From: Nitrobacteraceae bacterium AZCC 1564
Lineage (GTDB): Bacteria; Pseudomonadota; Alphaproteobacteria; Rhizobiales; Xanthobacteraceae
Assembly (NCBI GenBank): GCA_036924835.1
Contig: JBAGRR010000001.1
Location: 5,347,001-5,411,000, forward strand
Length of the DNA stretch: 64,000 bases
Reading direction: 5' to 3'
Below the pieces are notes generated by a model. The model saw only the letters and a list, made by a program, of their open reading frames with translations. It was not told where the DNA came from and did no database searches. The translations under genes were made by a program, and so were the position numbers. Below, in pieces: positions 26,134-36,213 of the stretch (positions are counted from its first letter, which is position 1; each line of letters opens with the position of its first letter).

Positions 26134-27009
26134 ATGATCCCGGGCCCGTTTACCTATCACCGGCCGGCCGACCTCAATGAAGCAGTGAAGCTCTTGGCCA
26201 CGCTGGACGGCGAAGCCCGTCCGTTGGCAGGCGGCCACAGCCTTATTCCCATGATGAAGTTGCGTCTGGCGACGCCGGAACACCTGATCGATCTCAGCGG
26301 CATCAGCAACCTGCGCGGTGTTTGCCGCGATGGCGATAAGATCGTGATCGGCGCGATGACCACCCAACACGACCTGCTGGCATCGGATGAGATCGCCAAG
26401 GCGGTCCCGATCCTGCACGAAGCGACGCTGGTGATCGCCGATCCGCAGGTGCGCTATCGCGGCACGCTCGGCGGCAATGTCGCCAACGGTGATCCCGGCA
26501 ATGACATGCCGGCGGTGATGATGGCGCTGAACGCGACGTATCAGCTTGTCGGCCCTTCCGGATCGCGTGAGGTCGCCGCCACCGACTTCTATCAGGGCGC
26601 TTATTTCACCGCGCTCGAACCCGGCGAAATCCTCACCGCGGTCTCCATTCCCGCGCCGCAGGCAAGCCAAGGCGAAACTCATGGCTACGCTTACGAGAAG
26701 CTGAAGCGGAAGGTCGGCGATTACGCCACCGCGGCGGTCGCGGTGGTGCTCACCATGTTGGGCGGCAAGGTCGCAACCTGCCGCATCGGTCTGACCAATC
26801 TGGCGGAGACCGCGTTGTTGGCCGAAGACGCCGCCAAGGCCGTGATCGGCACCAACTTCGATGGGCCGTCGTTGCAGAAGGCGGCTGCAGCAGCACAAGC
26901 CATCATGGCGCCGGCGGGCGATGGTCGCGGGCCTGCTGAATATCGCCGCTATGTCGGCGGCGTGCTGGTGGCGCGAGCGCTGCGCCGCGCCGCCGAACGC
27001 GCAGCGTGA
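26134..27009 (+). CDS. coxM: Aerobic carbon monoxide dehydrogenase, medium (FAD) subunit
   Basis: This 291-residue flavoprotein subunit carries the two FAD-binding motifs of Cox[14 protein letters not shown] (about 32-44) and [16 protein letters not shown] (about 110-125), with the C-terminal CO-dehydrogenase flavoprotein domain. It passes electrons from the 2Fe-2S subunit to the quinone pool. Length matches the 288-residue Oligotropha protein. An AGGAGG-like GACAGGAGGACATACG precedes the ATG. It is the first structural gene of the operon. Confidence 0.97.
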   Translation: MIPGPFTYHRPADLNEAVKLLATLDGEARPLAGGHSLIPMMKLRLATPEHLIDLSGISNLRGVCRDGDKIVIGAMTTQHDLLASDEIAKAVPILHEATLVIADPQVRYRGTLGGNVANGDPGNDMPAVMMALNATYQLVGPSGSREVAATDFYQGAYFTALEPGEILTAVSIPAPQASQGETHGYAYEKLKRKVGDYATAAVAVVLTMLGGKVATCRIGLTNLAETALLAEDAAKAVIGTNFDGPSLQKAAAAAQAIMAPAGDGRGPAEYRRYVGGVLVARALRRAAERAA

Positions 27010-27020
27010 GGGAGGGGAAC

Positions 27021-27521
27021 ATGGCAAAGACCCATATCACGATGAAGGTGAACGGCGAGGATGTCGAAGGGCTGGTCGAGCCGCGCACGCTGCTCGTGCA
27101 CTTCATCCGCGAGAACCTGCAACTGACCGGCACCCATATCGGGTGCGACACGACGCACTGCGGCGCGTGCACGGTCGATATGGACGGCATGTCCGTGAAG
27201 AGCTGCACGGTGTTCGCCGTGCAGGCGCAAGGCTCGGAGATCAGGACGGTCGAAGGGCTCGCCAATCCTGACGGCACGTTGTCCGCGCTGCAGGAAGGCT
27301 TCCGCATGATGCACGGCCTGCAATGTGGCTTCTGTACGCCGGGCATGCTGATGCGCGCGCATCGTCTGCTGCAGGAAAACGCCAATCCGACCGAAGAGGA
27401 AATCCGCTTCGGCATCGCAGGTAATCTCTGCCGCTGCACCGGCTACCAGAACATCGTCAAGGCGATCCGGTATGCCGCAGCCAGGCTGAACGGCGTCGAA
27501 TTCAAGGAGGCTGCAGAATGA
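27021..27521 (+). CDS. coxS: Aerobic carbon monoxide dehydrogenase, small (2Fe-2S) subunit
   Basis: The 166-residue iron-sulfur subunit shows the plant-type cluster motif [16 protein letters not shown] (first cluster) with a later KSC, and the second cluster's CGFC near 100 and CRCTGY near 135. These eight Cys hold two 2Fe-2S clusters that relay electrons from the Mo/Cu site to FAD. The ATG at 27021 follows GAGGGGAAC; its stop overlaps the coxL start by 4 bases (ATGA). Coupled translation with coxL is likely. Confidence 0.97.
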   Translation: MAKTHITMKVNGEDVEGLVEPRTLLVHFIRENLQLTGTHIGCDTTHCGACTVDMDGMSVKSCTVFAVQAQGSEIRTVEGLANPDGTLSALQEGFRMMHGLQCGFCTPGMLMRAHRLLQENANPTEEEIRFGIAGNLCRCTGYQNIVKAIRYAAARLNGVEFKEAAE

Positions 27522-29956
27522 ACGACATGACCCCGACGCGAGAGGAACGTGCAGCGCGCCTGGAAGGCCTGGGCTGCAAACGCAAGCGTGTGGAAGACAT
27601 CCGCTTCACGCAAGGCAAGGGACAATATGTCGATGATGTGAAATTGCCCGGCATGCTGCATGGCGATTTCGTGCGCTCGCCCCATGCCCATGCGCGCGTG
27701 AAATCCATCAACAGCGAAAAGGCGCTGAAGGTGCCGGGCGTTCTCGCGGTGATCACCGCGGAGACGCTGAAGACGGTGAACCTCGCCTGGATGCCGACGC
27801 TGGCCGGCGATGTGCAGATGGTGCTCGCCGACGGAAAAGTGCTGTTTCAGAATCAGGAAGTCGCCTTCGTGGTGGCGACGGATCGCTACGCCGCCGACGA
27901 TGGCATCGCCGCCGTCGAAGTCGAATACGAACCGCTGCCGCCGCTGGTCGATCCGTTCAAGGCGATGGATGCGGATGCGCCGGTACTGCGCGAAGACATC
28001 AAGGACAAGACGGACGGCGCCCACGGCCCCCGCAAGCATTACAACCATATCTTCGAGTGGACCGTTGGCGACAAGGATCTCACCGACGCCGCCTTCAATA
28101 AGGCGGATGTCACCATCAAGGAGCTGATCTCGTACCAGCGTGTTCATCCGTCGCCGCTGGAGACCTGTCAGTGCGTGTGTTCCTTCGACAAGGTCAAGGG
28201 TGAGCTGACGATCTACGGCACCTTCCAGGCGCCGCATGTCATCCGCACGGTGGTGGCGCTGATCGCGAAACTTCCCGAACAGAAGATCCACGTGATCTCG
28301 CCGGATATCGGTGGCGGCTTCGGCAACAAGGTCGGTGCCTATCCGGGCTACATCTGCTCGGCGGTGGCCTCGATCGTCACCGGCAAGCCGGTGAAGTGGG
28401 TCGAGGATCGCATGGAGAACCTCACCTCGACATCGTTTGCGCGTGACTACCACATGACGGCGGAAATCGCGGCGACCAAGGACGGCAAGGTGACAGGCTT
28501 GCGTGTGCATGTGCTTGCCGATCACGGCGCGTTCGATGCCTGCGCCGACCCGTCGAAATGGCCGGCCGGGTTCTTCAACATCGTCACTGGTTCATATGAC
28601 TTTCCGACCGCGCATCTTTCGGTGGATGGCGTCTACACCAACAAGGCGCCGGGTGGCGTGGCTTATCGCTGCTCGTTCCGCGTGACCGAGGCCGCGTACT
28701 GCATCGAGCGCGCCATGGACATCATGGCGCACAAGCTCGGCATGGACCCTGCGGAATTCCGCCTGAAGAACTTCATCAAGCCGGAGCAGTTTCCGTATCA
28801 CTCGGCGCTCGGCTGGGAATACGATTCCGGCGACTATCACACCGCTATGAAGAAGGCGATGGAGACGGTGCAATACGCCGAGCTGCGCAAGGAGCAGGCG
28901 GCGAGGCGCGGAGCGTTCAAGCGCGGCGACACGCGCCAGATTATGGGCATCGGCGTGTCGTTCTTCACCGAGATCGTCGGCGCCGGTCCGTCGAAGAACT
29001 GCGACATTCTCGGCATTGCGATGTTCGATTCCTGCGAGATCCGCATGCATCCGACCGGTGCGGGCGTGGCGCGGATGGGCACCAAGAGCCAAGGGCAGGG
29101 GCATGAGACGACTTGGGCCCAGATCATCGCCAGCGAGATCGGCATTCCGGCCGACAACATCATGGTTGAAGAGGGCAACACCGACACTGCGCCTTATGGT
29201 CTTGGCACTTACGGCTCGCGCTCGACGCCGGTGGCAGGTGCGGCGATTGCCATGTGCGCGCGCAAGATCAAGGCCAAGGCGCAGATGATCGCGGCCTACA
29301 AGCTCGAAGTCCACGAGGATGACCTCGAATGGGATATCGACGGCTTCCGCGTGAAGGGCTTGCCAGAGAAGTTCCTCGGCATGAAGGACATCTGCTGGAT
29401 CGCCTATAACCCACCGCCGCCCGGCATGGAGCCGGGTCTTGAGGCGGTAAGTTATTACGATCCGCCGAACATGACGTATCCATTCGGCGCCTACATCTGC
29501 GTCATGGACATCGACGTCGATACAGGGGTGTATAAAGTACGCCGCTTCTATGCGCTCGATGATTGCGGCACGCGCATCAACCCGATGATCATTGAGGGCC
29601 AAGTGCATGGCGGATTGACCGAAGCCTTCGCCATCGCGATGGGACAGGAGATCCACTACGACGAGACCGGCAACGTGATGGGCGGCTCGTTTATGGATTT
29701 CTTCCTGCCGACCGCGGTCGAGACGCCGCATTGGGAGACCGACTTCACCGTCACGCCGTCGCCGCATCATCCGATCGGCGCGAAGGGCGTGGGTGAAAGC
29801 CCGAATGTCGGCGGCGTGCCGGCCTTCTCCAATGCCGTCAACGATGCGTTCTCGTTCCTAGGGGCAACGCATATCCAGATGCCGCATGATCACTGGCGCA
29901 ACTGGATGGCGGCGAAGAAGCTCGGGGTCATCGACGAGACGGCGGTCGCTGCGTAA
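27518..29956 (+). CDS. coxL: Aerobic carbon monoxide dehydrogenase, large (Mo/Cu) subunit, form I
   Basis: This 812-residue catalytic subunit oxidises CO to CO2 at a Mo-S-Cu centre. It contains the form I active-site loop AYRCSFR at about 382-388, in which C385 corresponds to the copper-binding Cys388 of the Oligotropha enzyme. Other hallmarks are [16 protein letters not shown], the molybdopterin-contacting [11 protein letters not shown] and [21 protein letters not shown] with the conserved catalytic Glu near the C-terminus. Form II enzymes would have AYRGAGR instead, so true CO oxidation is expected. The start overlaps coxS by 4 bases. It is preceded by coxM and coxS and followed 2 bases later by coxD. 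Confidence 0.98.
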   Translation: MNDMTPTREERAARLEGLGCKRKRVEDIRFTQGKGQYVDDVKLPGMLHGDFVRSPHAHARVKSINSEKALKVPGVLAVITAETLKTVNLAWMPTLAGDVQMVLADGKVLFQNQEVAFVVATDRYAADDGIAAVEVEYEPLPPLVDPFKAMDADAPVLREDIKDKTDGAHGPRKHYNHIFEWTVGDKDLTDAAFNKADVTIKELISYQRVHPSPLETCQCVCSFDKVKGELTIYGTFQAPHVIRTVVALIAKLPEQKIHVISPDIGGGFGNKVGAYPGYICSAVASIVTGKPVKWVEDRMENLTSTSFARDYHMTAEIAATKDGKVTGLRVHVLADHGAFDACADPSKWPAGFFNIVTGSYDFPTAHLSVDGVYTNKAPGGVAYRCSFRVTEAAYCIERAMDIMAHKLGMDPAEFRLKNFIKPEQFPYHSALGWEYDSGDYHTAMKKAMETVQYAELRKEQAARRGAFKRGDTRQIMGIGVSFFTEIVGAGPSKNCDILGIAMFDSCEIRMHPTGAGVARMGTKSQGQGHETTWAQIIASEIGIPADNIMVEEGNTDTAPYGLGTYGSRSTPVAGAAIAMCARKIKAKAQMIAAYKLEVHEDDLEWDIDGFRVKGLPEKFLGMKDICWIAYNPPPPGMEPGLEAVSYYDPPNMTYPFGAYICVMDIDVDTGVYKVRRFYALDDCGTRINPMIIEGQVHGGLTEAFAIAMGQEIHYDETGNVMGGSFMDFFLPTAVETPHWETDFTVTPSPHHPIGAKGVGESPNVGGVPAFSNAVNDAFSFLGATHIQMPHDHWRNWMAAKKLGVIDETAVAA

Positions 29957-29958
29957 CC

Positions 29959-30843
29959 ATGAAGAACCGCGACGAGATCGCCGAACGTCTGGCTGCGACC
30001 GGCTACATTGCCGACAGCGAACTGGCGACGGCGGTCTCATTAATGCAGGCATTGAGGCGGCCGTTGCTACTGGAGGGAGAGGCGGGCGTCGGCAAGACCG
30101 AGGTCGCGAAGGCGCTCGCCATCATCCACAACACTGAACTGATCCGCCTGCAGTGCTACGAAGGGCTGGATCAGTCGGCGGCGCTGTATGAGTGGAACTA
30201 CCAGCGGCAGTTGCTGGCCATTCAGGCGCATCAGATCCAGAGTGCAGGCAAGACTGCGGATGGAATCGAAGACCGGATTTTTTCCGACAAGTACCTGCTG
30301 GAGCGCCCATTGCTCGCAGCCATCCGGCGCGACAAGCCGCCGGTGTTGCTGATCGACGAGATCGACCGCGCTGATGATGAGTTCGAAGCCTTCCTGCTCG
30401 AACTGCTGTCCGACTTTCAGGTTTCCATTCCCGAACTCGGCACCATCAAAGCAACATCCATTCCGCATGTGCTGCTGACATCGAACGGCACGCGCGAACT
30501 CTCCGACGCGTTGCGCCGCCGCTGTCTTTATCACTACATCGATTATCCCGATGTCGATCGCGAGGCGCGCATCATTCTGGCACGCGTTTCGGAGACCGGC
30601 GCCACGCTCGCGGTTCAGATCGCGCGCATGGTGGAGAGCATCCGCAAGGAGGATTTGCGTAAGGTCCCCGGCGTGGCTGAGACGCTGGATTGGGCCGCGG
30701 CTCTCGTCGGACTTGGCGTCCGCGATCTGCATGACGATCCCGAGACTGTGCACGAGACACTGATGTGCCTGCTCAAGACCCATGAAGACAAAGCGCGCTT
30801 CAAGCCGGAGGTGACTGCGAAACTCTTGGGGAGGGTCGCATGA
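29959..30843 (+). CDS. coxD: CoxD: MoxR-type AAA+ ATPase for CODH maturation
   Basis: This 294-residue AAA+ chaperone has Walker A GEAGVGKT at 40-47, Walker B VLLIDEIDRAD near 130-140 and sensor-1 LLTSNGTRELSDALRRRCLYHYIDYP. In Oligotropha, CoxD is needed for building the sulfur- and copper-containing active site of CoxL. It starts 2 bases after coxL and overlaps coxE (ATGA). It presumably works with the VWA protein CoxE. Confidence 0.96.
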   Translation: MKNRDEIAERLAATGYIADSELATAVSLMQALRRPLLLEGEAGVGKTEVAKALAIIHNTELIRLQCYEGLDQSAALYEWNYQRQLLAIQAHQIQSAGKTADGIEDRIFSDKYLLERPLLAAIRRDKPPVLLIDEIDRADDEFEAFLLELLSDFQVSIPELGTIKATSIPHVLLTSNGTRELSDALRRRCLYHYIDYPDVDREARIILARVSETGATLAVQIARMVESIRKEDLRKVPGVAETLDWAAALVGLGVRDLHDDPETVHETLMCLLKTHEDKARFKPEVTAKLLGRVA

Positions 30844-32054
30844 CACATAGCGCAAAGGAGTTTGGCGCACCCGAGCTTCGCTTAAGTGTGGATGGCCGCG
30901 TTGCGATGCGGCTCGCGGGCTTCCTCGCGACGCTGCGCGAGAACGCCTTTGCCATCGGTCCGCGCGAAGGCGAAGACGCAATGATGCTGATGGCCTCAGG
31001 CTACGCGGAAAAACCGACGTTGCTTCGCTCCGCATTCAAGCATCTGTTCTCGGCGCGGCGATCGGATTGGGAGAAGTTCGACGGCATCTTCGATGCGTTT
31101 TGGCTCGGCAAGCGGGTGAAGTCACGCTCGAAGCTCATGGGATCTTCGTCCAAATCGGCCGACACACCTTCTCTCAAGAGCATTCAGGATCACAACGACC
31201 GACGTGCCGATGGAGCGCAGGCGACGGATCAGGTGCCGTCGCCGGATGAAGCGGGAGACGAGCGCAGCGGCGAGGGGCGCATGGAAGGCGCCTCACGTGC
31301 GGAGAACATCGCCGATGTCGATTTCCGCAAACTGAGCGATCCCGCGCAGATTGCGGAAGCGCACGCTGCCGCCGCGCGGCTCGCGAAGGCCATGCGCACG
31401 CGTCTCACGCGCCGGGACATCGTGCGCCGGCGCGGTGAACGCCTCGACATGCGGCGGACGATCCACGCCAACATCCATCATGGCGGCGTGCCGATTGACC
31501 TCGCCATGCGGCGGCGAAAGGAGAAGCCGCTGCGCCTCGTGGTGCTGCTCGATGCGTCGGGCTCCATGAGCATGTACACCAGTGTGTTCATTCGCTTCAT
31601 CCATGGCGTGCTGGATGAATTCCGTGAGGCCGAGGCGTTTCTGTTTCACACCCAGCTCGCGCATGTGTCGGATGCGATGAAGGAGCGCGACCCGGCGCGT
31701 GCGCTCGACCGGCTGTCGATGATGGCGCAGGGCGCAGGCGGCGGCACGCGCATCGGGCTGTGCCTGCAGACGTTCAATCGCTGGCATGCGCAGCGCGTGA
31801 TTCATTCGCGGACCTGCGTGATGATCGTGTCTGACGGCTACGAGACCGGCGACGCGCAACTGCTTGGCCGCGAGATGGCAGCGCTGGCGCGGCGCTGCCG
31901 CCGGATCGTCTGGCTCAACCCGATGATGGGATGGCAGGGATATGAGCCGGTGGCGGCGGGCATCCAGGCTGCATTGCCTCATGTCGATCTCTACGCGCCG
32001 GCCAACACGCTGAACAGCCTGCTCGCGCTCGAGCCTTATCTGGCGAAACTCTAG
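30840..32054 (+). CDS. coxE: CoxE: VWA-domain protein for CODH maturation
   Basis: The 404-residue protein has a CoxE-like N-terminal domain and a C-terminal von Willebrand A domain with an intact metal-ion site: D238-A-S240-G-S242 in VLLDASGSMSMYT, with a later MIVSDGYETGD. Such proteins partner MoxR ATPases; CoxE and CoxD act in inserting the copper of the active site. The start overlaps coxD. The stop codon TAG is supplied by the first bases (CTAG) of the palindromic repeat that follows, so the repeat lies directly against the reading frame. Confidence 0.95.
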   Translation: MTHSAKEFGAPELRLSVDGRVAMRLAGFLATLRENAFAIGPREGEDAMMLMASGYAEKPTLLRSAFKHLFSARRSDWEKFDGIFDAFWLGKRVKSRSKLMGSSSKSADTPSLKSIQDHNDRRADGAQATDQVPSPDEAGDERSGEGRMEGASRAENIADVDFRKLSDPAQIAEAHAAAARLAKAMRTRLTRRDIVRRRGERLDMRRTIHANIHHGGVPIDLAMRRRKEKPLRLVVLLDASGSMSMYTSVFIRFIHGVLDEFREAEAFLFHTQLAHVSDAMKERDPARALDRLSMMAQGAGGGTRIGLCLQTFNRWHAQRVIHSRTCVMIVSDGYETGDAQLLGREMAALARRCRRIVWLNPMMGWQGYEPVAAGIQAALPHVDLYAPANTLNSLLALEPYLAKL

Positions 32055-32219
32055 TGTCCCGGTTCTAACGTTCGCATGACTTTGCTGCACTCTCCTTTGC
32101 GAACGTTAGAACCAGGAGGGACACTAGCAACTCTATGAAGCGAGTGCGCTTTACGGATTTGACGTTCGTACTGAGGACTCGCCGCAATGCTGGTACGAAC
32201 GTCAAATCCAGCGCACTAG
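32051..32219 (-). repeat. Composite palindromic repeat, copy 2 (inverted)
   Basis: The same 169-bp element as at 6945-7113, here in reverse orientation and about 90 percent identical, including the spacer inside each palindrome. It fills the whole gap between coxE and coxF, starting in the coxE stop codon and ending 9 bases before the coxF ATG. Both palindromes could fold as long hairpins in the cox mRNA. Confidence 0.9.
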
Positions 32220-32228
32220 GAGCCCATC

Positions 32229-33056
32229 ATGACAGCTCATGCCGAGGTGATCGATCTTGTCGCCCAATTGAAAGCGGCGGAGCAACCTTTCGCGCTTGCG
32301 ACAGTGGTGCGCACCGTTTCCGTGACAGCGGCGAAAGCCGGCGCGAAGGCGATCATCCGTCCCAATGGCGCGATCACCGCTGGGTGGATCGGCGGTGGTT
32401 GCGCGCGCGCTGCTGTGCTCAAGGCGGCGCGCGAAGCGCTGATCGACGGCGAGCCGCGCATGATTTCGATTCAACCGGAGAGCCTGCTGGCTGAACTCGG
32501 TGTGAAGCCCGGCGACAATCGCGAGGGTGTGCGCTTCGCCAAGAATATGTGTCCGAGCCAGGGGACCATGGACATTTTCGTGGAGCCGGTCTTGCCGCAT
32601 CCCTCGCTGGTTATTCTCGGTGCCAGTCCCGTTGCGCTGTCGCTGGCCGCGCAGGCGCGAACGTTGGGATTTCATGTGACGCTCGCAGCGCCCGCTGCGG
32701 ATCTCACTGGACAGCCGGATGCGGACGTTACGGTCGATGGGTTCGCGCCCGGCTATCTCAATGAGGCGAAACGCTTTGTCGTGGTTTCGACGCAAGGGAA
32801 GGGCGATGAAGCCGCATTGCGTTCGGCGGTGGCAATCGATGCGATCTACTATGCGTTCGTCGGCAGCCGGCGGAAGATGACGGCGCTGCGCGAGAAGTTG
32901 TCCCGCGAGGGGGCCCCCGCCGATGTGTTCAACAAGATCAAGGCACCGGCGGGGCTCGATCTCGGCGCCATCACGCCGGAAGAAATCGCCATGTCCATCC
33001 TCGCCGAAATCACTATCGAGCGGCGGCGGGGCCAGCGCGCATCCGCACAGTCATAA
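32229..33056 (+). CDS. coxF: CoxF: XdhC-family molybdenum-enzyme maturation factor
   Basis: This 275-residue protein matches the XdhC/CoxI family. The N-terminal XdhC domain has FALATVVRTVSVTAAKAGAKAI and WIGGGCARAAV, with GGCA near 55-60. A C-terminal Rossmann domain begins LVILGASPVALSLAAQARTLGF. XdhC proteins bind the molybdenum cofactor and promote its sulfuration before insertion. AGGAG lies at 32218-32222, partly formed by the end of the palindromic repeat and a few bases beyond it. It is 18 bp upstream of coxG. Confidence 0.93.
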   Translation: MTAHAEVIDLVAQLKAAEQPFALATVVRTVSVTAAKAGAKAIIRPNGAITAGWIGGGCARAAVLKAAREALIDGEPRMISIQPESLLAELGVKPGDNREGVRFAKNMCPSQGTMDIFVEPVLPHPSLVILGASPVALSLAAQARTLGFHVTLAAPAADLTGQPDADVTVDGFAPGYLNEAKRFVVVSTQGKGDEAALRSAVAIDAIYYAFVGSRRKMTALREKLSREGAPADVFNKIKAPAGLDLGAITPEEIAMSILAEITIERRRGQRASAQS

Positions 33057-33074
33057 CGCACAAGGACGACCATC

Positions 33075-33701
33075 ATGGAAATGAATGACAGCCAGCGAAT
33101 TCCCGCGGCGAAAGAAAAAGTATGGGCTGCGCTCAACGATCCGGAGGTGCTGAAAGCCTGCATTCCCGGCTGCCAGTCGCTCGACGTGACGGCGCCGAAT
33201 GAAATGACCGCGACGGTGGTTTTCAAGGTCGGTCCGGTTCGGGCAACGTTCGGCGGAAAGGTGACGTTGTCGGACATCAATCCGCCCAACAGCTACCGGA
33301 TTTCCGGCGAAGGGTCGGGCGGCGTGGCGGGCTTTGCGAAAGGTGGCGCGGCGGTGCGTCTTGAGGCGGAAGGCGATGATGTCACCATCCTGCACTACAC
33401 GGTCGATGCGCAAGTCGGCGGCAAGATTGCGCAGCTTGGCGGACGTCTGATCGACTCAACGGCGAAGAAGCTCGCGGGCGAGTTCTTCGAGACGTTTGCG
33501 GAGAAGGTGAGCGGTGTGGCGCTGCCAGACGACAGCGCGGCAAAGCCTGGCTGGTTCGCAAAGATCACCGGAACATCCGCCGTCGTCGCTCTGCTTGCGC
33601 TCACCGGCGCAAACTGGTGCTGCGTGACAGGCGTGCATCATCACGCGCAATTTATGCCCGGCGAAATCTGCAGCCACGTGCCATCGGTGGATCGCAGTTG
33701 A
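33075..33701 (+). CDS. coxG: CoxG: SRPBCC-domain CODH membrane anchor
   Basis: The 208-residue protein has a SRPBCC/CoxG domain (about 1-150: RIPAAKEKVWAALNDPEVLKACIPGCQSL, SYRISGEGSGGVAGFAKGGAAVRL, QVGGKIAQLGGRLIDSTAKKLAGEFF) and a C-terminal hydrophobic helix (TSAVVALLALTGANW) that may anchor it to the membrane. In carboxidotrophs CoxG recruits CO dehydrogenase to the cytoplasmic membrane. The last 30 residues after the helix (GVHHHAQFMPGE) look unusual and could reflect drift. It ends 12 bp from the converging ubiM-like gene and closes the cox operon. Confidence 0.92.
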   Translation: MEMNDSQRIPAAKEKVWAALNDPEVLKACIPGCQSLDVTAPNEMTATVVFKVGPVRATFGGKVTLSDINPPNSYRISGEGSGGVAGFAKGGAAVRLEAEGDDVTILHYTVDAQVGGKIAQLGGRLIDSTAKKLAGEFFETFAEKVSGVALPDDSAAKPGWFAKITGTSAVVALLALTGANWCCVTGVHHHAQFMPGEICSHVPSVDRS

Positions 33702-33712
33702 TTTCGCCACAC

Positions 33713-34903
33713 TCAGCCCGTGATTTGCGAAGCAATCATGCGCTTGAAGGGCGCGAATGCATTAGCCGCACGCAGCGCGGCGCCACGCAGCACACGCGCC
33801 GGGCCATGATCATTGGTATATAAAGACACCACCAGATTGGTGGCGGCGTAGAGCGGCAGACTGACACGCCGGTGCGCCCGCGTGTGGCTTTCGAGAAGCG
33901 ACGGGGCGGCGAAGTTCTGGCCAGCGCGATGGGCGGCGATCAGACGCTCGGACAGCAGTTTGACGCTGACCAGGCCAAGGTTAAAACCGTGCGCGGTCAC
34001 CGGATGCATGCCAACGGCTGCGTCGCCAATTAGGGCGAAGCGACGCGCATGGAAGCTTGCCGAATAAACACCGACCAGCGGATAGACTGTGGTCACGCTG
34101 CAGCGCTTCATGGCGCCCAGGCGATGCTCGAAGCGGCGCTCGATTTCCCGGTCAAGGGCGTCATTGTCGAGCGTCTGCAGTCTCTGCATTTGGCTGTGCG
34201 GCAGCGTCAATACGACGGACGCCTGGTTGCCATTGAGAGGCAGCAATGCGCGCGTCTGGCCGTAACCGAACCACTCCCACGCAATGTGGTCGTGAGGCAC
34301 ATCGAGCTGGACACGGAACACCATCATGCTCTTTCCGTAGTCCTTCATTCGCGCGGGAATGCCGAGCGCGCGCCTCGTTTCGGAGAAACGGCTGTCGGCT
34401 GCGATCAGCAGTTTGCCGCTCATGATGCGGCCGTCGGCCAGCCTGACCGTGCAGCCCCGGTCGTCGGTGGCGACATGCTCGACCTTAACCTCATCCAGCA
34501 GCCGAATAGCATCATTGCCGACGATGTTGGCGTAGGCCGCCTGACGGATCAGGTGGTTGGACACCATCCAGCCAAGTTGGCTCTTGCCGCCAAACTCGGC
34601 GCGCACATCCATGCTGTGCACCGACGAGCCGTCGAACACGCGAGCATGTCTTAAGTCGGAGATCTCTTCTGACGGGATGTGATCCCAAAGCCCCCAGGCC
34701 GTCATGAGGCGGCGCGACTCGTGAGTCAGCGCGATATCGCGGCCGTCAAAAACAACATTGGCAAGTGCCTCGCGGGATTGCCGCTCCAACAGCGCCACGC
34801 GTATGCCAGCCTGCGCCAGAACGTGGGCCATGCTCAGGCCGGTCGGACCAGCCCCAATAATAACGACATCCGTATCCAAGTTGTAGGTACTCGCGCAGAT
34901 CAC
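33713..34903 (-). CDS. ubiM: UbiH/COQ6-family FAD monooxygenase, UbiM-like
   Basis: This class A flavin monooxygenase of about 396 residues shows the dinucleotide-binding TDVVIIGAGPTGLSMAHVLAQAGIRVALLER at its start, DGRDIALTHESRRLMTAWGLWD, and the second FAD motif FALIGDAAVGMHPVTAHGFNLGL. This resembles UbiM, a ubiquinone hydroxylase of alphaproteobacteria that can act at several ring positions. The start is uncertain: a GTG at 34903 puts the FAD motif close to the N-terminus; the frame is open to 35041, with an ATG at 35002. Neither has a convincing ribosome-binding site. Link to the CODH operon is only positional. Confidence 0.82.
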   Translation of the reverse strand: MICASTYNLDTDVVIIGAGPTGLSMAHVLAQAGIRVALLERQSREALANVVFDGRDIALTHESRRLMTAWGLWDHIPSEEISDLRHARVFDGSSVHSMDVRAEFGGKSQLGWMVSNHLIRQAAYANIVGNDAIRLLDEVKVEHVATDDRGCTVRLADGRIMSGKLLIAADSRFSETRRALGIPARMKDYGKSMMVFRVQLDVPHDHIAWEWFGYGQTRALLPLNGNQASVVLTLPHSQMQRLQTLDNDALDREIERRFEHRLGAMKRCSVTTVYPLVGVYSASFHARRFALIGDAAVGMHPVTAHGFNLGLVSVKLLSERLIAAHRAGQNFAAPSLLESHTRAHRRVSLPLYAATNLVVSLYTNDHGPARVLRGAALRAANAFAPFKRMIASQITG

Positions 34904-35071
34904 ATCAATGAGCTGCGTTATACTGCGCTGAATCTCCCAAGAACTTTGATTTAGGACAAGGTATTTGCCGACGGTCAGCGAAGCCAGACGGGCGGGAGAC
35001 ATTTGACGCGTCGGAAACGATCGGTCAGGCTCCCGTGTCAACAGAACAAGTCTGTTCCACGGGGGAGACGC

Positions 35072-36070
35072 ATGACCGCTATTATAAAGTGTGTGTCGCG
35101 GCGACAGGTTCTAATCGGTGGCGCTGGTGCGGGGGTGCTCGCTCTCTCTGGTCGATACGCCCACGCGGCAGCAGGCGCGTGGCCCTCGCGCGTGGTCAAG
35201 ATGATCTCGCCTTATGGCGCGGGCGGCTCCAACGATATCTCGCTGCGGATCCTCAGCGAATATGTCGGCCAGCGGGTTGATCAGCAGTTCGTGGTCGAGA
35301 ACAAGCCGGGCGCGGGCACACGCATCGCCAACGAGTTCGTCGCCCACGCGGTCCCCGATGGCTACACGTTTCTCTATGCGGCGGCGCCTTACATCACGGC
35401 GGAAGCTTTGTTCGGCAAGCTCAACTATGAGCGCAAGGAGCTTCGCCCTGTCGCGATGGCGGTGCTCGCGCCGCTGTTCTTGATTGTGAATGCGGACACG
35501 CAGATCAAAACGGTGCAGGACCTGATCGCCTACGGCAAGTCAAAGAAAGACGGGCTGACATTCGGCTCACCGGGGCCGGGCTCGCAGCCGCATCCTGCGG
35601 CAGAACTGCTGTTCAAGGAAGCGGGCGTGAAAGGTCTCAACGTGCCGTTCCGCGGCGATAATTCTGCCTATACGGAGCTGCTCGCAGGCCGCGTCGATGC
35701 GACGCTGACTGCGATCAGCGCAGCGCTGCCTCACATCGAGAGCGGCAAGCTGCGCGTGCTGGGCACGGCATCGGAACAACGCAGCGCGATTTATCCCTCG
35801 GCGCCGACGCTGCGCGAGCAGGGGTTGTCGAAAGTGATCGCGGCAGGATGGTTCGGCTTCATGGCACCGGCTGCGACGCCAGAGCCGATCATCGAGCGTC
35901 TGCAAGCGGAAGTGATGCGTGCGCTTTCCGATGATACGGTGAAACAGAAATTATTGGCGCAGGGCCTTGAAGCTTATGTCAAATCAGGCGCTGACTTCGG
36001 CGCGTTCATTGATCGAGAGACCGAGAAGTGGGGCGGCCTGATCCGCGAGGCCGGCCTCAAGGGAGAGTGA
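35072..36070 (+). CDS. Bug-family tricarboxylate-transporter-type solute receptor
   Basis: This 332-residue periplasmic protein has a Tat-type signal (VSRRQVLIGGAGAGVLAL) and the Bug/TctC fold: VVKMISPYGAGGSNDISLRIL, VVENKPGAGTRIANEFVAHAVPDGYTFLYA, VPFRGDNSAYTELLAGRVDATLTAI and a C-terminal FGAFIDRETEKWGGLIREAGL. Bug proteins bind organic acids or amides; many have no transporter partners, as here. GGGGGAG precedes the ATG. It diverges from the UbiM-like gene. A fragment of a close paralogue lies at 46537-46736. Confidence 0.92.
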   Translation: MTAIIKCVSRRQVLIGGAGAGVLALSGRYAHAAAGAWPSRVVKMISPYGAGGSNDISLRILSEYVGQRVDQQFVVENKPGAGTRIANEFVAHAVPDGYTFLYAAAPYITAEALFGKLNYERKELRPVAMAVLAPLFLIVNADTQIKTVQDLIAYGKSKKDGLTFGSPGPGSQPHPAAELLFKEAGVKGLNVPFRGDNSAYTELLAGRVDATLTAISAALPHIESGKLRVLGTASEQRSAIYPSAPTLREQGLSKVIAAGWFGFMAPAATPEPIIERLQAEVMRALSDDTVKQKLLAQGLEAYVKSGADFGAFIDRETEKWGGLIREAGLKGE

Positions 36071-36213
36071 CGGGCGAAAAACGCACATCTCTTGTGCAAT
36101 ACTGGTTGAGGCGGCCGATTATTTATAACGTCTCTAAATCAATTCCTTTGCGGCGCTGTCATCCGCCCGATACGAATAACGGGAGTTTTCGACAGTCAGT
36201 TGCTTGCGAATAC

